Assembly: GCA_029717555.1 (NCBI GenBank)
Contig: JAMDHS010000054.1
Location: 62,001 to 126,000, forward strand
DNA from: Peribolospora baueri
Taxonomy: Eukaryota > Basidiomycota > Peribolosporomycetes > Peribolosporales > Peribolosporaceae
Direction: 5' to 3'
DNA: 64,000 bases
Positions within the stretch are counted from its first letter, which is position 1. Every line of letters starts with the position of its first letter. The notes under the pieces are model-generated. The model saw nothing but the letters and a program-made list of their open reading frames with translations. It was not told the origin of the DNA and ran no database searches. Below, piece after piece: positions 9,959 to 20,541 of this stretch. The position numbers and the translations under genes were made by a program.

Positions 9959-12889
9959 ATGGGAAAGTTCACGTTTAATTTCAGAGGCACGCCCGTCGGC
10001 TTCGCCGCCGTCGGGCTCGCCCTCCTGGCTTCCATGGGTGGTGTGAGTCTGTGTTCTGTCTCTCTGAGCAGCGCAGCGTCTCTCCGACGTTCGTAGTACT
10101 CATCTTCCTTTATGCGGCCGTCTGTGCCCCCTGCTTCTTGGCTCGCAGTTCATCTTCGGATATGACACCGGCCAGATCTCGGGCATTCTCCTCAGTGAGT
10201 GCTTTCTGGCCGTTGCTCGGACGAGCCTGCAACCCTAAGCCTCTAACCGTGCCGCATCTTTCCTAAACCTCTTTAACTCCCTAGTGAACGACTTTAAATA
10301 CCGCTTCGCCGAGCACGGCAATCACGAATTCTCTATCGGTCGCGAGGGCCTTATTGTCTCGCTTCTGTCCATCGGTACCTTCTTTGGCGCTCTATTCGGA
10401 GCCAAGTAAGTCGTGCCCTTGGTTTTTCCCAGCTCTTTCTCTCGACCGTGCTCCACCGCATGGGATTCACTGAGACACGACACGACATGCTGACCGCATC
10501 CGGGCCTATCTCCTCCAATCACCTTCGCAGCCTCGCAGACTGGCTCGGCCGTCGGAAGGCCATGTCGCTCGAGTGCGCCGTCTTTATCATCGGAGTCCTC
10601 ATTCAGGTTACCGCCTTCAAGGCGTGGTATCAACTCATGATCGGTCGGTTCATCTCTGGTCTCGGAGTCGGTGCGCTTAGCGCTGCTGTTCCTTTGGTGG
10701 GTGGGGCGAATCACAGAGTATGGCCAGCGAGATTCGAGAATTTGACTGTGCGATTTGTTTTCTCCTGCAGTATCAATCTGAAACGGCCCCGAAGCAGCTG
10801 AGAGGTTCTCTCGTCGGTACCTACCAACGTGAGCATCTTGTTACGTCCACGCCCTCGTTCAGCTCTAGCGGACCTATTCACTCTTCGGCTCCTCCTTTTC
10901 TCCAGTGTTCATCACCTTCGGTATCCTCATCGCCTACTGCATCAACATTGGCACCAGGGGCTATGTCACCAACGGCGTTCCTTCCTCCGCCTCGTGGCGC
11001 GTGCCCGTGGCGATTGGTATCGTATGGGGCCTCATTCTTGGAATCGGCATCCTCTTCATGCCCGAGTCCCCTCGCTGGCTACTTGAGCGGGACCTGGACG
11101 AGCAGGCGGAGCGTTCCATCGCGCGCATCCGCGGCGTCGACTTCAACGAGCACAACGAATTCGTCGAAAGGGACTTCCGGGAGATGAAGAACAAGATTGA
11201 GGCGGAGAAGGCCATCGAGGAGGCATCTTGGATCGAGTGCTTCCATGTTAAGCAGAAGCTGCTCTACAGGACCATCTTGGGCATGGTCCTGCAGTCCCTG
11301 CAGCAGCTTACTGGCGCGAACGTAAGTATTTCGCAGCGCACTGGGGTCTCCTTCGCTTGGTCGATTCGTTCTGTCCGCGCGCCCAGCCGAGGAAGTAAGG
11401 TTGACTCATCGCTTTCCTCCGTCTTTTCTCTTGTTCAACTTCTCCTCTTCAGTACTTCTTCTGTGAGCCCCCCACGTTTTACCGGCCCACTCACGTCCAA
11501 TGTACTTGTTCGTCTACTAACCTCGCCGAATTTCGGCTAACATACCAGATTACGGAGCAACCATCTTCCAATCGGTCGGTATTCAGGACTCGTTCGGTGA
11601 GTTGATCAGCGCAATGCTTGCGGTTGGGAAAGCGCGACACAGCTGACTTACACTGGATGTATTTTCCGTGCTGGTCTTGTCTGGCCAGTCACTCAAATCA
11701 TCTTGGGCGCCGTCAACTTTGGGTGCACTTTCCTCGGTCTCTACGTGCTTGAGAGAGTGAGTCAGCTCTTGCAAGTCGACCTTCCTGTCGGCCCCGCTCA
11801 CAGTCGTATAGACAGTTTGGTATCAACTGGACTAATTCGACAACGAACGTCTGCCTTTCCTTCGTTACCCGCGTTTGCAGTTCGGACGTCGCATCCCCCT
11901 TATGGTCGGTGGAGTCTGGCAATCCATCTGGCTCTTCGTCTTCGCCGCTGCCGGGACAGCTAGGGACCCTACGGGTGACGAGCACATCGGCAAGCGTGCG
12001 TTCATAAGTCACCTATTTGCGTCTTCCGACTCGTGAGATCGGTTTCACTGAAGTTTTACGTCGATACCCAATCTTCTTCTCTCTGTCCCTTGTTCCTCGA
12101 CCCACAGTCATGATTGTCAGCGCTTGCCTCTTCATCTTGGGTTACGCATCTACGTGGGCGCCCGGTATCTGGGTTTTCGTCGGCGAATCTTTCCCCACCC
12201 GCACCCGTGCCAAGCAAGCCGCTCTGGCTACCAGCGCCAACTGGGTATGTCTGGTTTGGCCGTCTCTGTGCATGATGTTTTGTGCGACCGAGCTCATTAC
12301 GCGTATTTCTCGATATCCATTTTACAGATTTGGAATTTCCTCCTCGCCTTGTGAGTGTTTCACCCAAAGCTTTACCACCTCCTTGGCACCATGCTCATGC
12401 CTCTTCTCCTAGCTTCACGCCGTTTATCTCCAAGGCCATCCACTATCGCTATGGTTTCGTGTTCGCCGCCTGCAACTTAGCCGGCGCGGTCATCACGTTC
12501 CTGTTCGTTTACGAGACCAAGGACCTCTCAGTGAGTTGTCTCTGAAGGCCACATTTCACGGCGCAGTGTCTGGATCGCTGAACTGTTCCGCTTCGAATCA
12601 ACAGCTCGAGGCCGTCGACGCCATGTACAACGTAAGTGTCACGGCTGAACCTTTCACGCGAGGAGCCTTGCTAATCAACCCATAAACCCTTGGCTCGGCA
12701 CTTAACCATATCCAGGACTCCAACTGCAAGCCGTGGACCTCGCGACAGTGGGTGCCCGAGGGTTACGCTTCGCGCGCTCACCTAGTCCAGCAGACCAAAG
12801 CCTCCGATATCGGCAAGCCGCTCGAGGCCAAGGAGGTGCAGCACCGCGAGAACGGCGGCGTAGAAGGCAAGGGCGAGCACGTGGTTTGA
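9959..12889 (+). CDS. Hexose transporter, MFS sugar porter (15 exons)
   Basis: Exons are 9959-10042, 10149-10194, 10285-10405, 10531-10696, 10771-10828, 10906-11321, 11453-11462, 11549-11596, 11689-11756, 11881-11995, 12108-12244, 12328-12350, 12413-12530, 12605-12631 and 12716-12889, giving 536 aa with every phase matching. Family signatures are all present: FIFGYDTGQISG in TM1, LADWLGRRKAM between TM2 and TM3, GRFISGLGVGA, YQSETAPKQLRG, the central PESPRWL, QQLTGAN in TM7, FGRRIPL, FVGESFPTRTRAKQA (PET-like) and VYETKDLSLEAVD after TM12. This is the yeast HXT/RGT2-type plasma-membrane glucose/hexose facilitator class. Exon 7 is only 10 nt and encodes YFF. The C-terminal tail is short (about 60 residues), so it is a transporter rather than a long-tailed glucose sensor. 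Exact sugar is not predictable. Confidence 0.95.
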
Positions 12890-13538
12890 TCCTACGTTTC
12901 TCGCCACGCGGCCGCTCGTCAAGCCTTGGCTTGAGTGGACGGTGATGCGCCAGCGCGAATCGGAAACGAGTTGCGTGGAGGTCGGAAACAGTTCCTCATA
13001 TCTTTTAATACGTAGATTCAATAGACTCTTCTTTCTTGTCCTATCCCTCCTTCATTCGTACTGTTCTGCCAACGCTGTGGCATGTTCCTGCCGTTCTCCA
13101 GCGCTTGTAAGTTACCTTCGCGCTCGCTCGCACAAGTAGTTCTGTGCTTGAGCTAGGCGAGGCGACGAGAAAAGACACTGTCACATACAGAGCTCTTAAA
13201 TCAAAGAGGTCCATTTTGATCAAGTTGCGAGCTCAGAGTTGCCTGCAGATGTCGAAAGGGGATATCCTCCTGATCATGAGGGTCTGATGCGATGTTCCCC
13301 GCGTCTTCCTGGATATGGCGCGTCGAAGAGTGCATTTGAAGATGCGTTCGTTGACTTATGTAAGCATTGACCGCAGCAGCGAGGTGGTCGTGGCGAGAAG
13401 ACCTTCCTCCACAATCGCCAACCTCGATTCAGCTCTTGTCGCTTCACGTCTCAACATCGTATCCATACTTGTCCCTTCTTGTAAAGTACCGCTCACTGTT
13501 GGGCTGCACCACCACGGTAGCTTTTAGTTTCCCTCGAT
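12890..13538. other. Intergenic region between hexose transporter and ferrochelatase
   Basis: Contains the transporter 3' UTR and the ferrochelatase promoter (tandem genes). Short frames only, none with a motif; I see no repeat. Confidence 0.5.
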
Positions 13539-15385
13539 ATGCCGCCATCACCAACAGCGTCCTTCGCCGGTTCGACGTCTCGAGCAATGCGAAACGTTGG
13601 CGCGTGTCGTCGAGCCGTGGTGAACGCTCGAGGACTGGCTACGCTTCGAAACACAACGGAGAGGGGGTCCGGGTGAGTGGGCCTTTTTTGCCTTCTATAC
13701 AGTGCGCGGCGACTGGATGCTGTCGGCTGCCGCCAGTTCCGGCTCTCATAGATGTTCTCACGTTCCTCTGCCGCTCTGTATTCATTTCGCTCGTAAAGGC
13801 CGACAGGTGTGTGCATTTTGTCACTGACGTCTCAAGAGGATAGACATTGACGGTGTATATACTGATTTCGCTTTAATCATGCACAGGCATCGTCCTTATG
13901 AATATGGGCGGTCCGTCAACGGTGGGCGCCTTCGCGCTTTCCTGCTCCCGCTTTGCTGATCGCATGCTGACCATTGCCCTCATCTTCCCCTTCGTCTTCA
14001 TCTGCCTGTGTTATCCGCCTCCAGCTGGAGGAAACGGGATCCTTCCTCTCCAACCTCTTCCATGATCGGGACATCATTCAGATACCGCTGCAGTCCCAAC
14101 TCGCTCCCCTCATCGCCAAACGACGTACCCCCAAGATTCGAGAGCAGTACGACAAGATAGGCGGCGGCTCTCCAATCCTCCGATGGACGCGCACCCAAGG
14201 CGCAGCGATGGCCAAGCTACTCGACGAGCTTCACCCTTCCACTGCGCCGCACCTACCTTACGTCATGTTCCGGTATGCGGAGCCTCTTACCGCGCCTACG
14301 CTGGACGAGATGGAGAAGGATGGTGTGAAGAGGGCGGTCGCGTTTTCGCAGTATCCTCAGTACAGCTGCTCTACCACGGGAAGCAGTTTGAACGAGCTGT
14401 ATAGACTGCTCAAGAAAAGGGACCCGAATCAGGAGAGGATCAAATGGAGCGTCATCGATCGCTGGCCCACACATCCTGGCCTCGTAGAGGTGCGTGGCCT
14501 GACGTCTGTCGGAAGCGAGCCGCTACAATTGACGTCTTGTCCTTTCTCACCCGCCGATTTATATTTTTCTTTCTGTATGGCTTCTGTGTTGCAGGCTGTG
14601 GCCCAACGCGTCCGCCAGGCTCTATCCCGTTATGACCCCAACCAACGCTCGGCAGTGCCGATCCTCTTTTCTGCGCACTCCCTCCCCATGTCCTTCGTCT
14701 CCGGTCGCGGAGATCCCTACCCGGCAGAAGTGGCCGCAACGGTGCACGCGGTAATGACCGCACTAGGGTTCAGCAACCCTTGGCGTCTCACTTGGCAATC
14801 CCAGGTTGGTCCCTCCTCTTGGCTCGGTCCGCAGACGAGCGACGCCGTGATGGGACTGGCAAAGCAGGGCTTCAAGGACGTCGTCGTTGTGCCTATCGCC
14901 TTCACCAGCGATCACATTGAGACGCTGTATGAGTTGGATATTGAGCTCAAGGAGGAGGCGGACAAGGTGGGTCTCGAATCGTTCTCTTCGGGTCGCCTCG
15001 TGTGCCCTACTCATTCATTCTCCCTTTCCCTTTTATCTTTCTTCCCTCCTTTTTCTCGTCTGCACTTGTCTCCATCTTCTGCTGCCCACTCTACCAGCAC
15101 GGTATCCATCTTAACCGAGCCGAATCCTTGAACGACTCGCCGCTCTTCATCCGCGCCCTGGCCGACATCGCCGCCGAACACCTCTCCGCCCTGACTTCCT
15201 CTTCCGCTTCATCGAATTCTTTGCGCACCCAAACCACAGCTGGCGAAGACGGTTCCTTGAACGGCTTCAAACCAGCCCTCTGGAACACGGGCTTGCCGAC
15301 GAGCAGACAGATGGCGCTCAGGTGTCCCAACTGTCCCAATGCCTTGTGCGGCGAGCAGAAGAGATTTTTCGGTGCGGTCTTGTAG
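13539..15385 (+). CDS. HEM15: Ferrochelatase, mitochondrial
   Basis: Exons 13539-13672, an 8-nt exon 13799-13806, 13887-13921, 14025-14489, 14595-14966 and 15098-15385 give 433 aa. The enzyme inserts Fe2+ into protoporphyrin IX, the last step of haem synthesis, at the matrix face of the mitochondrial inner membrane. The first exon encodes an Arg/Ala/Ser-rich presequence, and the mature start [14 protein letters not shown] is completed across the 8-nt exon. Visible motifs: [25 protein letters not shown], the proton-acceptor region [19 protein letters not shown] and FTSDHIETL. The C-terminus has CPNCPNALC (C-x2-C-x4-C), and together with the Cys in QYSC this is the ligand set of the [2Fe-2S] cluster found in animal and fission-yeast ferrochelatase and missing in baker's yeast. 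The start ATG at 13539 is the one that gives a good presequence in phase. Confidence 0.95.
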
Positions 15386-15950
15386 AAGGCGAGGGAGGTC
15401 CAACGTGCTCGAGGGATGGATATAAACGGCGGGACCTGGTTTCGAGAACACGCGTCTAGTTAGCGTCAGCGGTGTGGATGGGCGTCGCATGGGTGGGCGT
15501 GGCCCTGTCTTGTCGATCGCGACGAGTGCTCGTCGGAATTCCGCGGAAGTTACCCCATGAAGCTCAGCATCGCCCGCTGGAAGTTCGATCGGCCGTCTTC
15601 GACGACCAGTCAGTCTGCTGGGATGTTTTCGAAATCGAGCTGACTCGTTCTGGTGCTGGGTGCAAGGAGGGGAACGGAGAGAAGCTAAATTACAAGCAAA
15701 AAAAAAGCTAGCCGCCGTTCCCTTGTGGCCTGAGATCAGACTGCATTGCATGGTCGGAAGACCGGTCGGTCGGTTCAGACGGACGCGGCGAGCCGTGCAC
15801 ATTTTCGAAACAAAATTCATTCCAGCTCTACCCTCTTCATACGTCTATTTCCATTCCATACGTCCACTCTCCAGTCTTGCAGGGAGCACAAACCGAGCGG
15901 CCTCTAGAGAGGAGGATGACAGGAAGACTTGGAAGGTTGGAGGCAAATCG
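15386..15950. other. Convergent intergenic region
   Basis: Between the stops of ferrochelatase (+) and glutaredoxin (-). Holds two 3' UTRs. The open frames on the minus strand here are antisense to ferrochelatase and carry no motif. Confidence 0.5.
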
Positions 15951-16961
15951 TCAGAGGTGGAGCCGCCTTTTGAGCTCCCCGCTCTGCTGTGCGGCGAGGA
16001 GCGCATCGCAACCTGTTGTTTTCGGATGAGGGAAAGAGAAGGAGAGGGCGAGAGTCGCAAAAGTGGGACGAGAAGGGACGGGGGAAAAACAGGGCAGCCG
16101 AAGGAGATTGATTGTCAGCACAAAAGCACAGATTAAATGCTCCGTCCGTCGACCAAAACCCAGTGACTCGCCGGCCTTCTCACCTCCGACATGCTTGCCC
16201 TCAATGAAGATATTCGGAACAGTGCGCTGGCCAGTCTTCTGAGCTGTATACATGCAGATGAGGAGGAAAGAAGGGGGGAAGGTCAGCGGTCCGCCATCGG
16301 GGCACCCAAAACGCGCTCGTGGCGTCGAGATGGGATATTGGACAGCAACGGGGACGATTGAGGAAAGCAAGTGAAAGAAAGAGATGGGAGCTTAGCTCAC
16401 CAAGGTACGCCTGAATTTCGTCACCCTCGTTCATATGATCCAGCTCGAACACCTTGACTTTGGAAGCGTCTAGGGGGTACGAGTTCAAGACGCTCTTGAC
16501 GCTGTCAAGGCCAATGTTGAATCAGACGAGCGCGCGAGCAAAGACGGTGCGCTTATTAGCGCCTGCAATAGGGACGTAAATTATACGGAGCTTGGCTGGA
16601 CGAGGGAGCGAGGCAAATGAGACGAACCGCTTGGAGTAAGCGCACCAGGACTTGGAGAAGACGGTGACGAAGCTATGGCGACGAGGAGAGCGAGGAGAAG
16701 ACGCGCGGAAAGGTTGCGGGTAAGCAAGTCTGCCCGACCCTAAGAGCGGACAAGGAGGACAAAGGGGCGGTTCGTGCTCACTTCTCCGAAATGGCTTTCT
16801 GATATCCCGTAATTGGCGAGACAGTGTGGCGACAGAGAGGAAGTGTGTGAGGACGAGGCGAGAGGTCAGCCAGAGCAAGGGAGAGGCTGTGATTGTCCCG
16901 AGCAAGGTCACTAGCGCGGCGAGGCTACTCAACACACCTCGGCTATCTGCTTGGCGGCCAT
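15951..16961 (-). CDS. Small glutaredoxin with a WCAYS active site
   Basis: Six exons (16961-16938, 16798-16782, 16672-16628, 16501-16401, 16243-16184, 16012-15951) encode 102 aa, the usual size of a classical glutaredoxin. Visible features: NFVTVFSKSWCAYSKR with the active site at about residues 24-28, VKVFELDHMNEG, the cis-proline loop QRTVPNIFIEGKHVGGCDAL, and an amphipathic C-terminal helix. Glutaredoxins use glutathione to reduce disulfides and mixed disulfides, and some bind a [2Fe-2S] cluster. Most fungal class I members have CPYC. Here the second position is Ala and the resolving Cys is Ser, so it should work by the monothiol mechanism. No presequence is seen, so cytosol is likely. 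One donor (after exon 3) is GTTCGT, weaker than the rest, but phase and family fit. Confidence 0.9.
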
Positions 16962-17369
16962 GATTGGAGCACTTGCGACGAAGGACGGTGGGGGATGTGA
17001 GTGGAGGACGAGGGGGAGAAAGATGGAGGACGACGGATCGGCGGCAGTAGGAACAAGAATAGTGATCGGTGGATTCGATCCCACCGGCGACTTGGCCTCC
17101 GCTCACCTTTACGAGCATTACAGCCATTCCTAGTTGCATTACAAATTATCCGTATCCACCGCGGACCGGAGCACCGCCTATCAGCGACGCAGCGGGCGGA
17201 CCGCGCCTGAAAGTCCATCATCACGCCGGCCTTCCAGCTCTTCTTGCGAAACTCGAGGCTCGAATCTGACGGAGGTCGCGCATCCCCGTCTCCTCCTGCT
17301 CGCTCCTTCGCCTTGCGCCATTACCACTTCTGAAGAAGCTAGCAAGACAGACGGCACTAGTTTTACGCC
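16962..17369. promoter_or_regulatory. Divergent promoter region between glutaredoxin and the NECAP-like gene
   Basis: About 400 bp separates the two start codons of these head-to-head genes, so both promoters must lie here. I see no clear TATA box or repeated site. Confidence 0.5.
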
Positions 17370-18851
17370 ATGGACGAGGAATACGAGAGCGTACTCTTCG
17401 TCGCCAGGGAGGCATTTGGTGAGCGGTGACGTTTGCTTTCGGCTTTTGAGGAGCAGGCCGGCAGATATGCGGACAGACAGGGCCATAGATCAACTTGGAC
17501 GTGTTTGACTCGTGGTTGTGGATATGCTTGAGGACGATTAGGCGGGTGGGGAAACGGCAACGAGCTGACGCAGGGCTTGGCGCATCTCCTTCTCCTTGAA
17601 TCTCATCGTGTCACCTTTTCCCCCTACCATGGCCTCTTTGCCGTTCTCAAGTCTACAAAGTCCCTCCTCGACAGTCGAACGCAGGCTACAGGTAAGCCTC
17701 TGCTCCTAAGCCTCCTTCTTTCCTCCTTCCTCTTTCGCTTCTCCTGCATACATCGGGACGCGTAGCTCGCTCTCTTGGCGGGTTGGTAGGAACCGCAATC
17801 CGATCCTCGATCTCACCCTTTTCTCCCTCTTTTTTTTTTTTTCCTACACACGCCTCATCAATTACAGAGCAGCGGAATGGGGCGATATGGAAGCGTTCCT
17901 GTGGAAAGGGCGTCTTCGCATCATAGAGAGGGGCCACGGCGATAAGGAGAGCAAGTGCGAGATCAGACTTGAAGATAGCAATTCTGGTGAGCATTGCGGA
18001 GTCTTCAAGTATCAACGGCATTGGTCAACGCGTCGTTCAACTATGCACATGGGGCGGGTTGAGGAGAGGGGCTCCGGTGCTCACGCTATGCTTCCTTCCA
18101 TTGCGACGGCCCTTTTTCCGATTCTACGGTCACCAGGGGAACTCTTTGCTCTCTCCCCTTACGATCTCTCCGGCCGCTCTGTAGAGCCTGTGCTAGACTC
18201 GAGCCGCTACTTTGTCCTGACCGTTGAGGACGTCACTACAAAGAGAAAGGCTTATATTGGGATGGTGAGTTGAGATTGGCATTGGCGTTGTGGAGTGATA
18301 GTTGATATGACGATGCCCAAGGGAAGGTTCTTCGTTGTGGACGATGCCGAGGCGACTGGACGCCGTATAATTGAGCTGAGTTGAACTGACTCGCGAACAA
18401 CGATCCAAACGTGACCCACCGAATCGTAGGGCTTTCAAGACCGGAGCGAGTCGTTTGACTTCAACGTCGCCCTGCAGGACTGGACAAAGTGAGCGCGGGG
18501 CAAGGCAGCCGATCGGTCTGTTTTCGCATCCTGACTCTCTACGACAACTTCACCCCCTCCCTATCCAATGCTTCTCGCAGACGCCAAAAACAGGCTCTCG
18601 CTCCACCCTCTCCTACCTCCAACGGCGCCTCCAAAGCCTCCCCCCATATCCCTTCAGGCCCGAAAAAGGACTTTTCCCTCAAGGAAGGCGAACGCATCTC
18701 CATCTCTTTGCCCGGTCGCAAGAATGCTGGCACTGGCGGTGCGGGAGGGGCGCGGACGACGGGCTCGTTGATGGGCGGTGGGGTCGGGGAAGGTGCACCG
18801 CTGCCTTTGTTGCCTCCCCCGCCGAGCTCTGGAAGTTCGAGGAGAAAGTGA
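17370..18851 (+). CDS. NECAP-type adaptin-ear-binding coat-associated protein
   Basis: Exons 17370-17418, 17652-17691, 17868-17986, 18137-18264, 18430-18488 and 18581-18851 give 221 aa. The N-terminal ~140 residues form the PHear domain: ESVLFVAREAFVYKVPPR, SNAGYRAAEW, WKGRLRI, the Lys/Glu stretch before SGELFALSPYD, DSSRYFVLTVED and IGMGFQDRSESFDFNVALQDW. NECAPs bind the AP-2 clathrin adaptor and help regulate clathrin-mediated endocytosis. The rest is a Pro/Gly-rich tail with GERISISLPGRKN. I do not see the C-terminal WVQF-type peptide of animal NECAPs, so AP binding may rely on the PHear domain. Confidence 0.93.
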
Positions 18852-19191
18852 AGGAATGGTGTGGACGGCGCTGGGCGTATGATGCTAGGCGTGGCCGCCT
18901 CCAGATTCGTTGGAGACGTCAGACCAATTCAACCCGGAGCTCGCGTTCAGCCTTGTCGGACAGAGGTTCGACTTGTCTCGCTCAGCCGCTTCTCGGGCAT
19001 CCACTTTGATCGGTTCAGAAAGGGGCTGGCACCGTGGCCGTGTTGGGGTGAAAGTGCTTGAGCCGACGTGTGCTTGGCCTTTGAGTTAAGATCCATCATC
19101 ACATCATTGCTTGCCTGTTTGCTTCTTCTCGTCATGTGTAGGGGCTCGGGCGTTTGAACGGCTGGCTCGGAATGCATAGAGGACCTGCTGT
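18852..19191. other. Downstream region of the NECAP-like gene
   Basis: 3' UTR and spacer up to the transposon copy that starts at 19192. No gene recognised. Confidence 0.5.
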
Positions 19192-19208
19192 TACAGTCAA
19201 CCCTGTCT
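19192..19208 (+). repeat. Left terminal inverted repeat of transposon copy 1
   Basis: TACAGTCAACCCTGTCT, matching the complement of 19864-19880 without mismatch. Confidence 0.8.
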
Positions 19209-19863
19209 GTTAGCATGCGGGTCCATAGGCATGCCTTCGCATAGTGCATAGCGATCTCCCTTTCCCGCTTGTCCCCAGCCAAAAATTGACTGCCCCCAGC
19301 CAAAATACCGGTCTATATGCATCCTGGCATAACCGCATATTGCATAGCACTGACACCGGTGCCTTCCTTACCAGTTATGCGCCCTCGGCATGCATAGTTA
19401 GGGTTGAGGGTCACGTGCACCATAGTTACGCGGCTGAAAGCGGACATGACAACTGTGCTGTTACTGCGGCCTACTTCTGCCCGTCTTCCTTCTACCTCTG
19501 CGGTTTTCCTCTTTGTATGCTCTCTTAACAATAACGAACCAGTAACATCCACTTTCGTCCATCCACCGTCAGTTCTAACATTACTACACGTGGATGCTTG
19601 TCCGCGTTTCACTATCTCTTTCAAAGAACATGTCAACGAGCAGCGTAAGCAAACCGATCTTCGACAATTCTTTTCCGCACACGCTTCTTCTTGAACATGG
19701 TTGTGTTATGACGGGTACATACTCTATAGTAAAGCTTGGAATTCATGTCTTGATGGACGTCATGGACTGTGGTAACGACTGCGGCAAATATGCATAGACC
19801 CCTCTGGGTAGTCAACCTCCCGCATACTGCATAGCACTCGGGCTATACAACTCTTATGCTTAT

Positions 19864-19880
19864 AGACAGGGTTGACTGTA
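19864..19880 (-). repeat. Right terminal inverted repeat of transposon copy 1
   Basis: Complement of the left end; the same right end is also present at 49664-49680 in the second copy. Confidence 0.8.
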
Positions 19881-20541
19881 GTTCTAAACCACGTTCCAGT
19901 CGGCGTGAAAAGTACGGTCGGCCGGAGGCGAACTTGAACTTGAGCAGTATCAGTAAATGGAGGAGAAGAAGCTAACGAATGCGACCCTTGTAACGAACGA
20001 CGAGTGAAGCGACGGGTGTCTTATGGCGTCTCGCTGTGTTGAACACTGGTCAAGAGAAGCGTGTCCGCCTAGGGACGGTGTGCACGTTCGTTGGAACATG
20101 ATATGAACCGAGGGCGAATCCGTACCTCTCCGAAGAATGTCCTCTATGCTGTCGATGTCTTTCTTTATCTTGTCCTTCCTCCATCCCCACACCGTCGTCG
20201 TCCAGGTCTTACCTGCGCCGTGTGGCCCCGCGTTGCTGTTGCATCCGTCCCTCCTCCGTCCCCCCCGCAGAGTCTTGCCGGCCGAGGCGAGGTCACTCGA
20301 ACAACTAACACACTCGACCTCCTCACTCCTCCGTCCCCTCAGCTTGCTCACTGCTCAGCGTCAGAGGGCGCTCGCAGACTCGTTGTCGTTCGACCTTGTC
20401 GTCTCCGACGTCCAGCATCTCCCGTATCTACACCCGATTGCCCCATCCTCCTCCCTCTTTCGGGACTCGCGTCCGTCCTCCCCGCTTTCAATACCCCACA
20501 GGCTATCACGCCACGTCGAGCGCTTCCCCCTGTTTTGCCAC
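19881..20541. other. Upstream region of the Zn(II)2Cys6 gene
   Basis: Presumed promoter and 5' leader. The open frames on both strands over this part are proline/serine-rich and show no motif. Upstream in-frame codons would allow a longer N-terminus for the next gene. Confidence 0.4.

Larger units (their letters stand above)
19192..19880 (+). mobile_element. Short non-autonomous DNA transposon, TA-flanked, copy 1 (Tc1/mariner-pogo-like)
   Basis: The ends are a 17-bp perfect inverted repeat, TACAGTCAACCCTGTCT at the left and its complement at the right; the outer TA can be read as the duplicated target. Further matches (AGCAT, CTATGCA, TATGCATAG blocks) continue inside both ends. Total length is about 689 bp, far too short for an intact transposase. 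A related copy is at 49068-49680. The strongest shared part is about 19549-19695, which can be read in the same frame in both copies and ends in KQTDLRQFFSAH, a canonical PCNA-interacting box. I read this as an internally deleted derivative keeping the end of a pogo-like transposase gene. Family placement is inference from the TA site and that motif. Confidence 0.7.
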
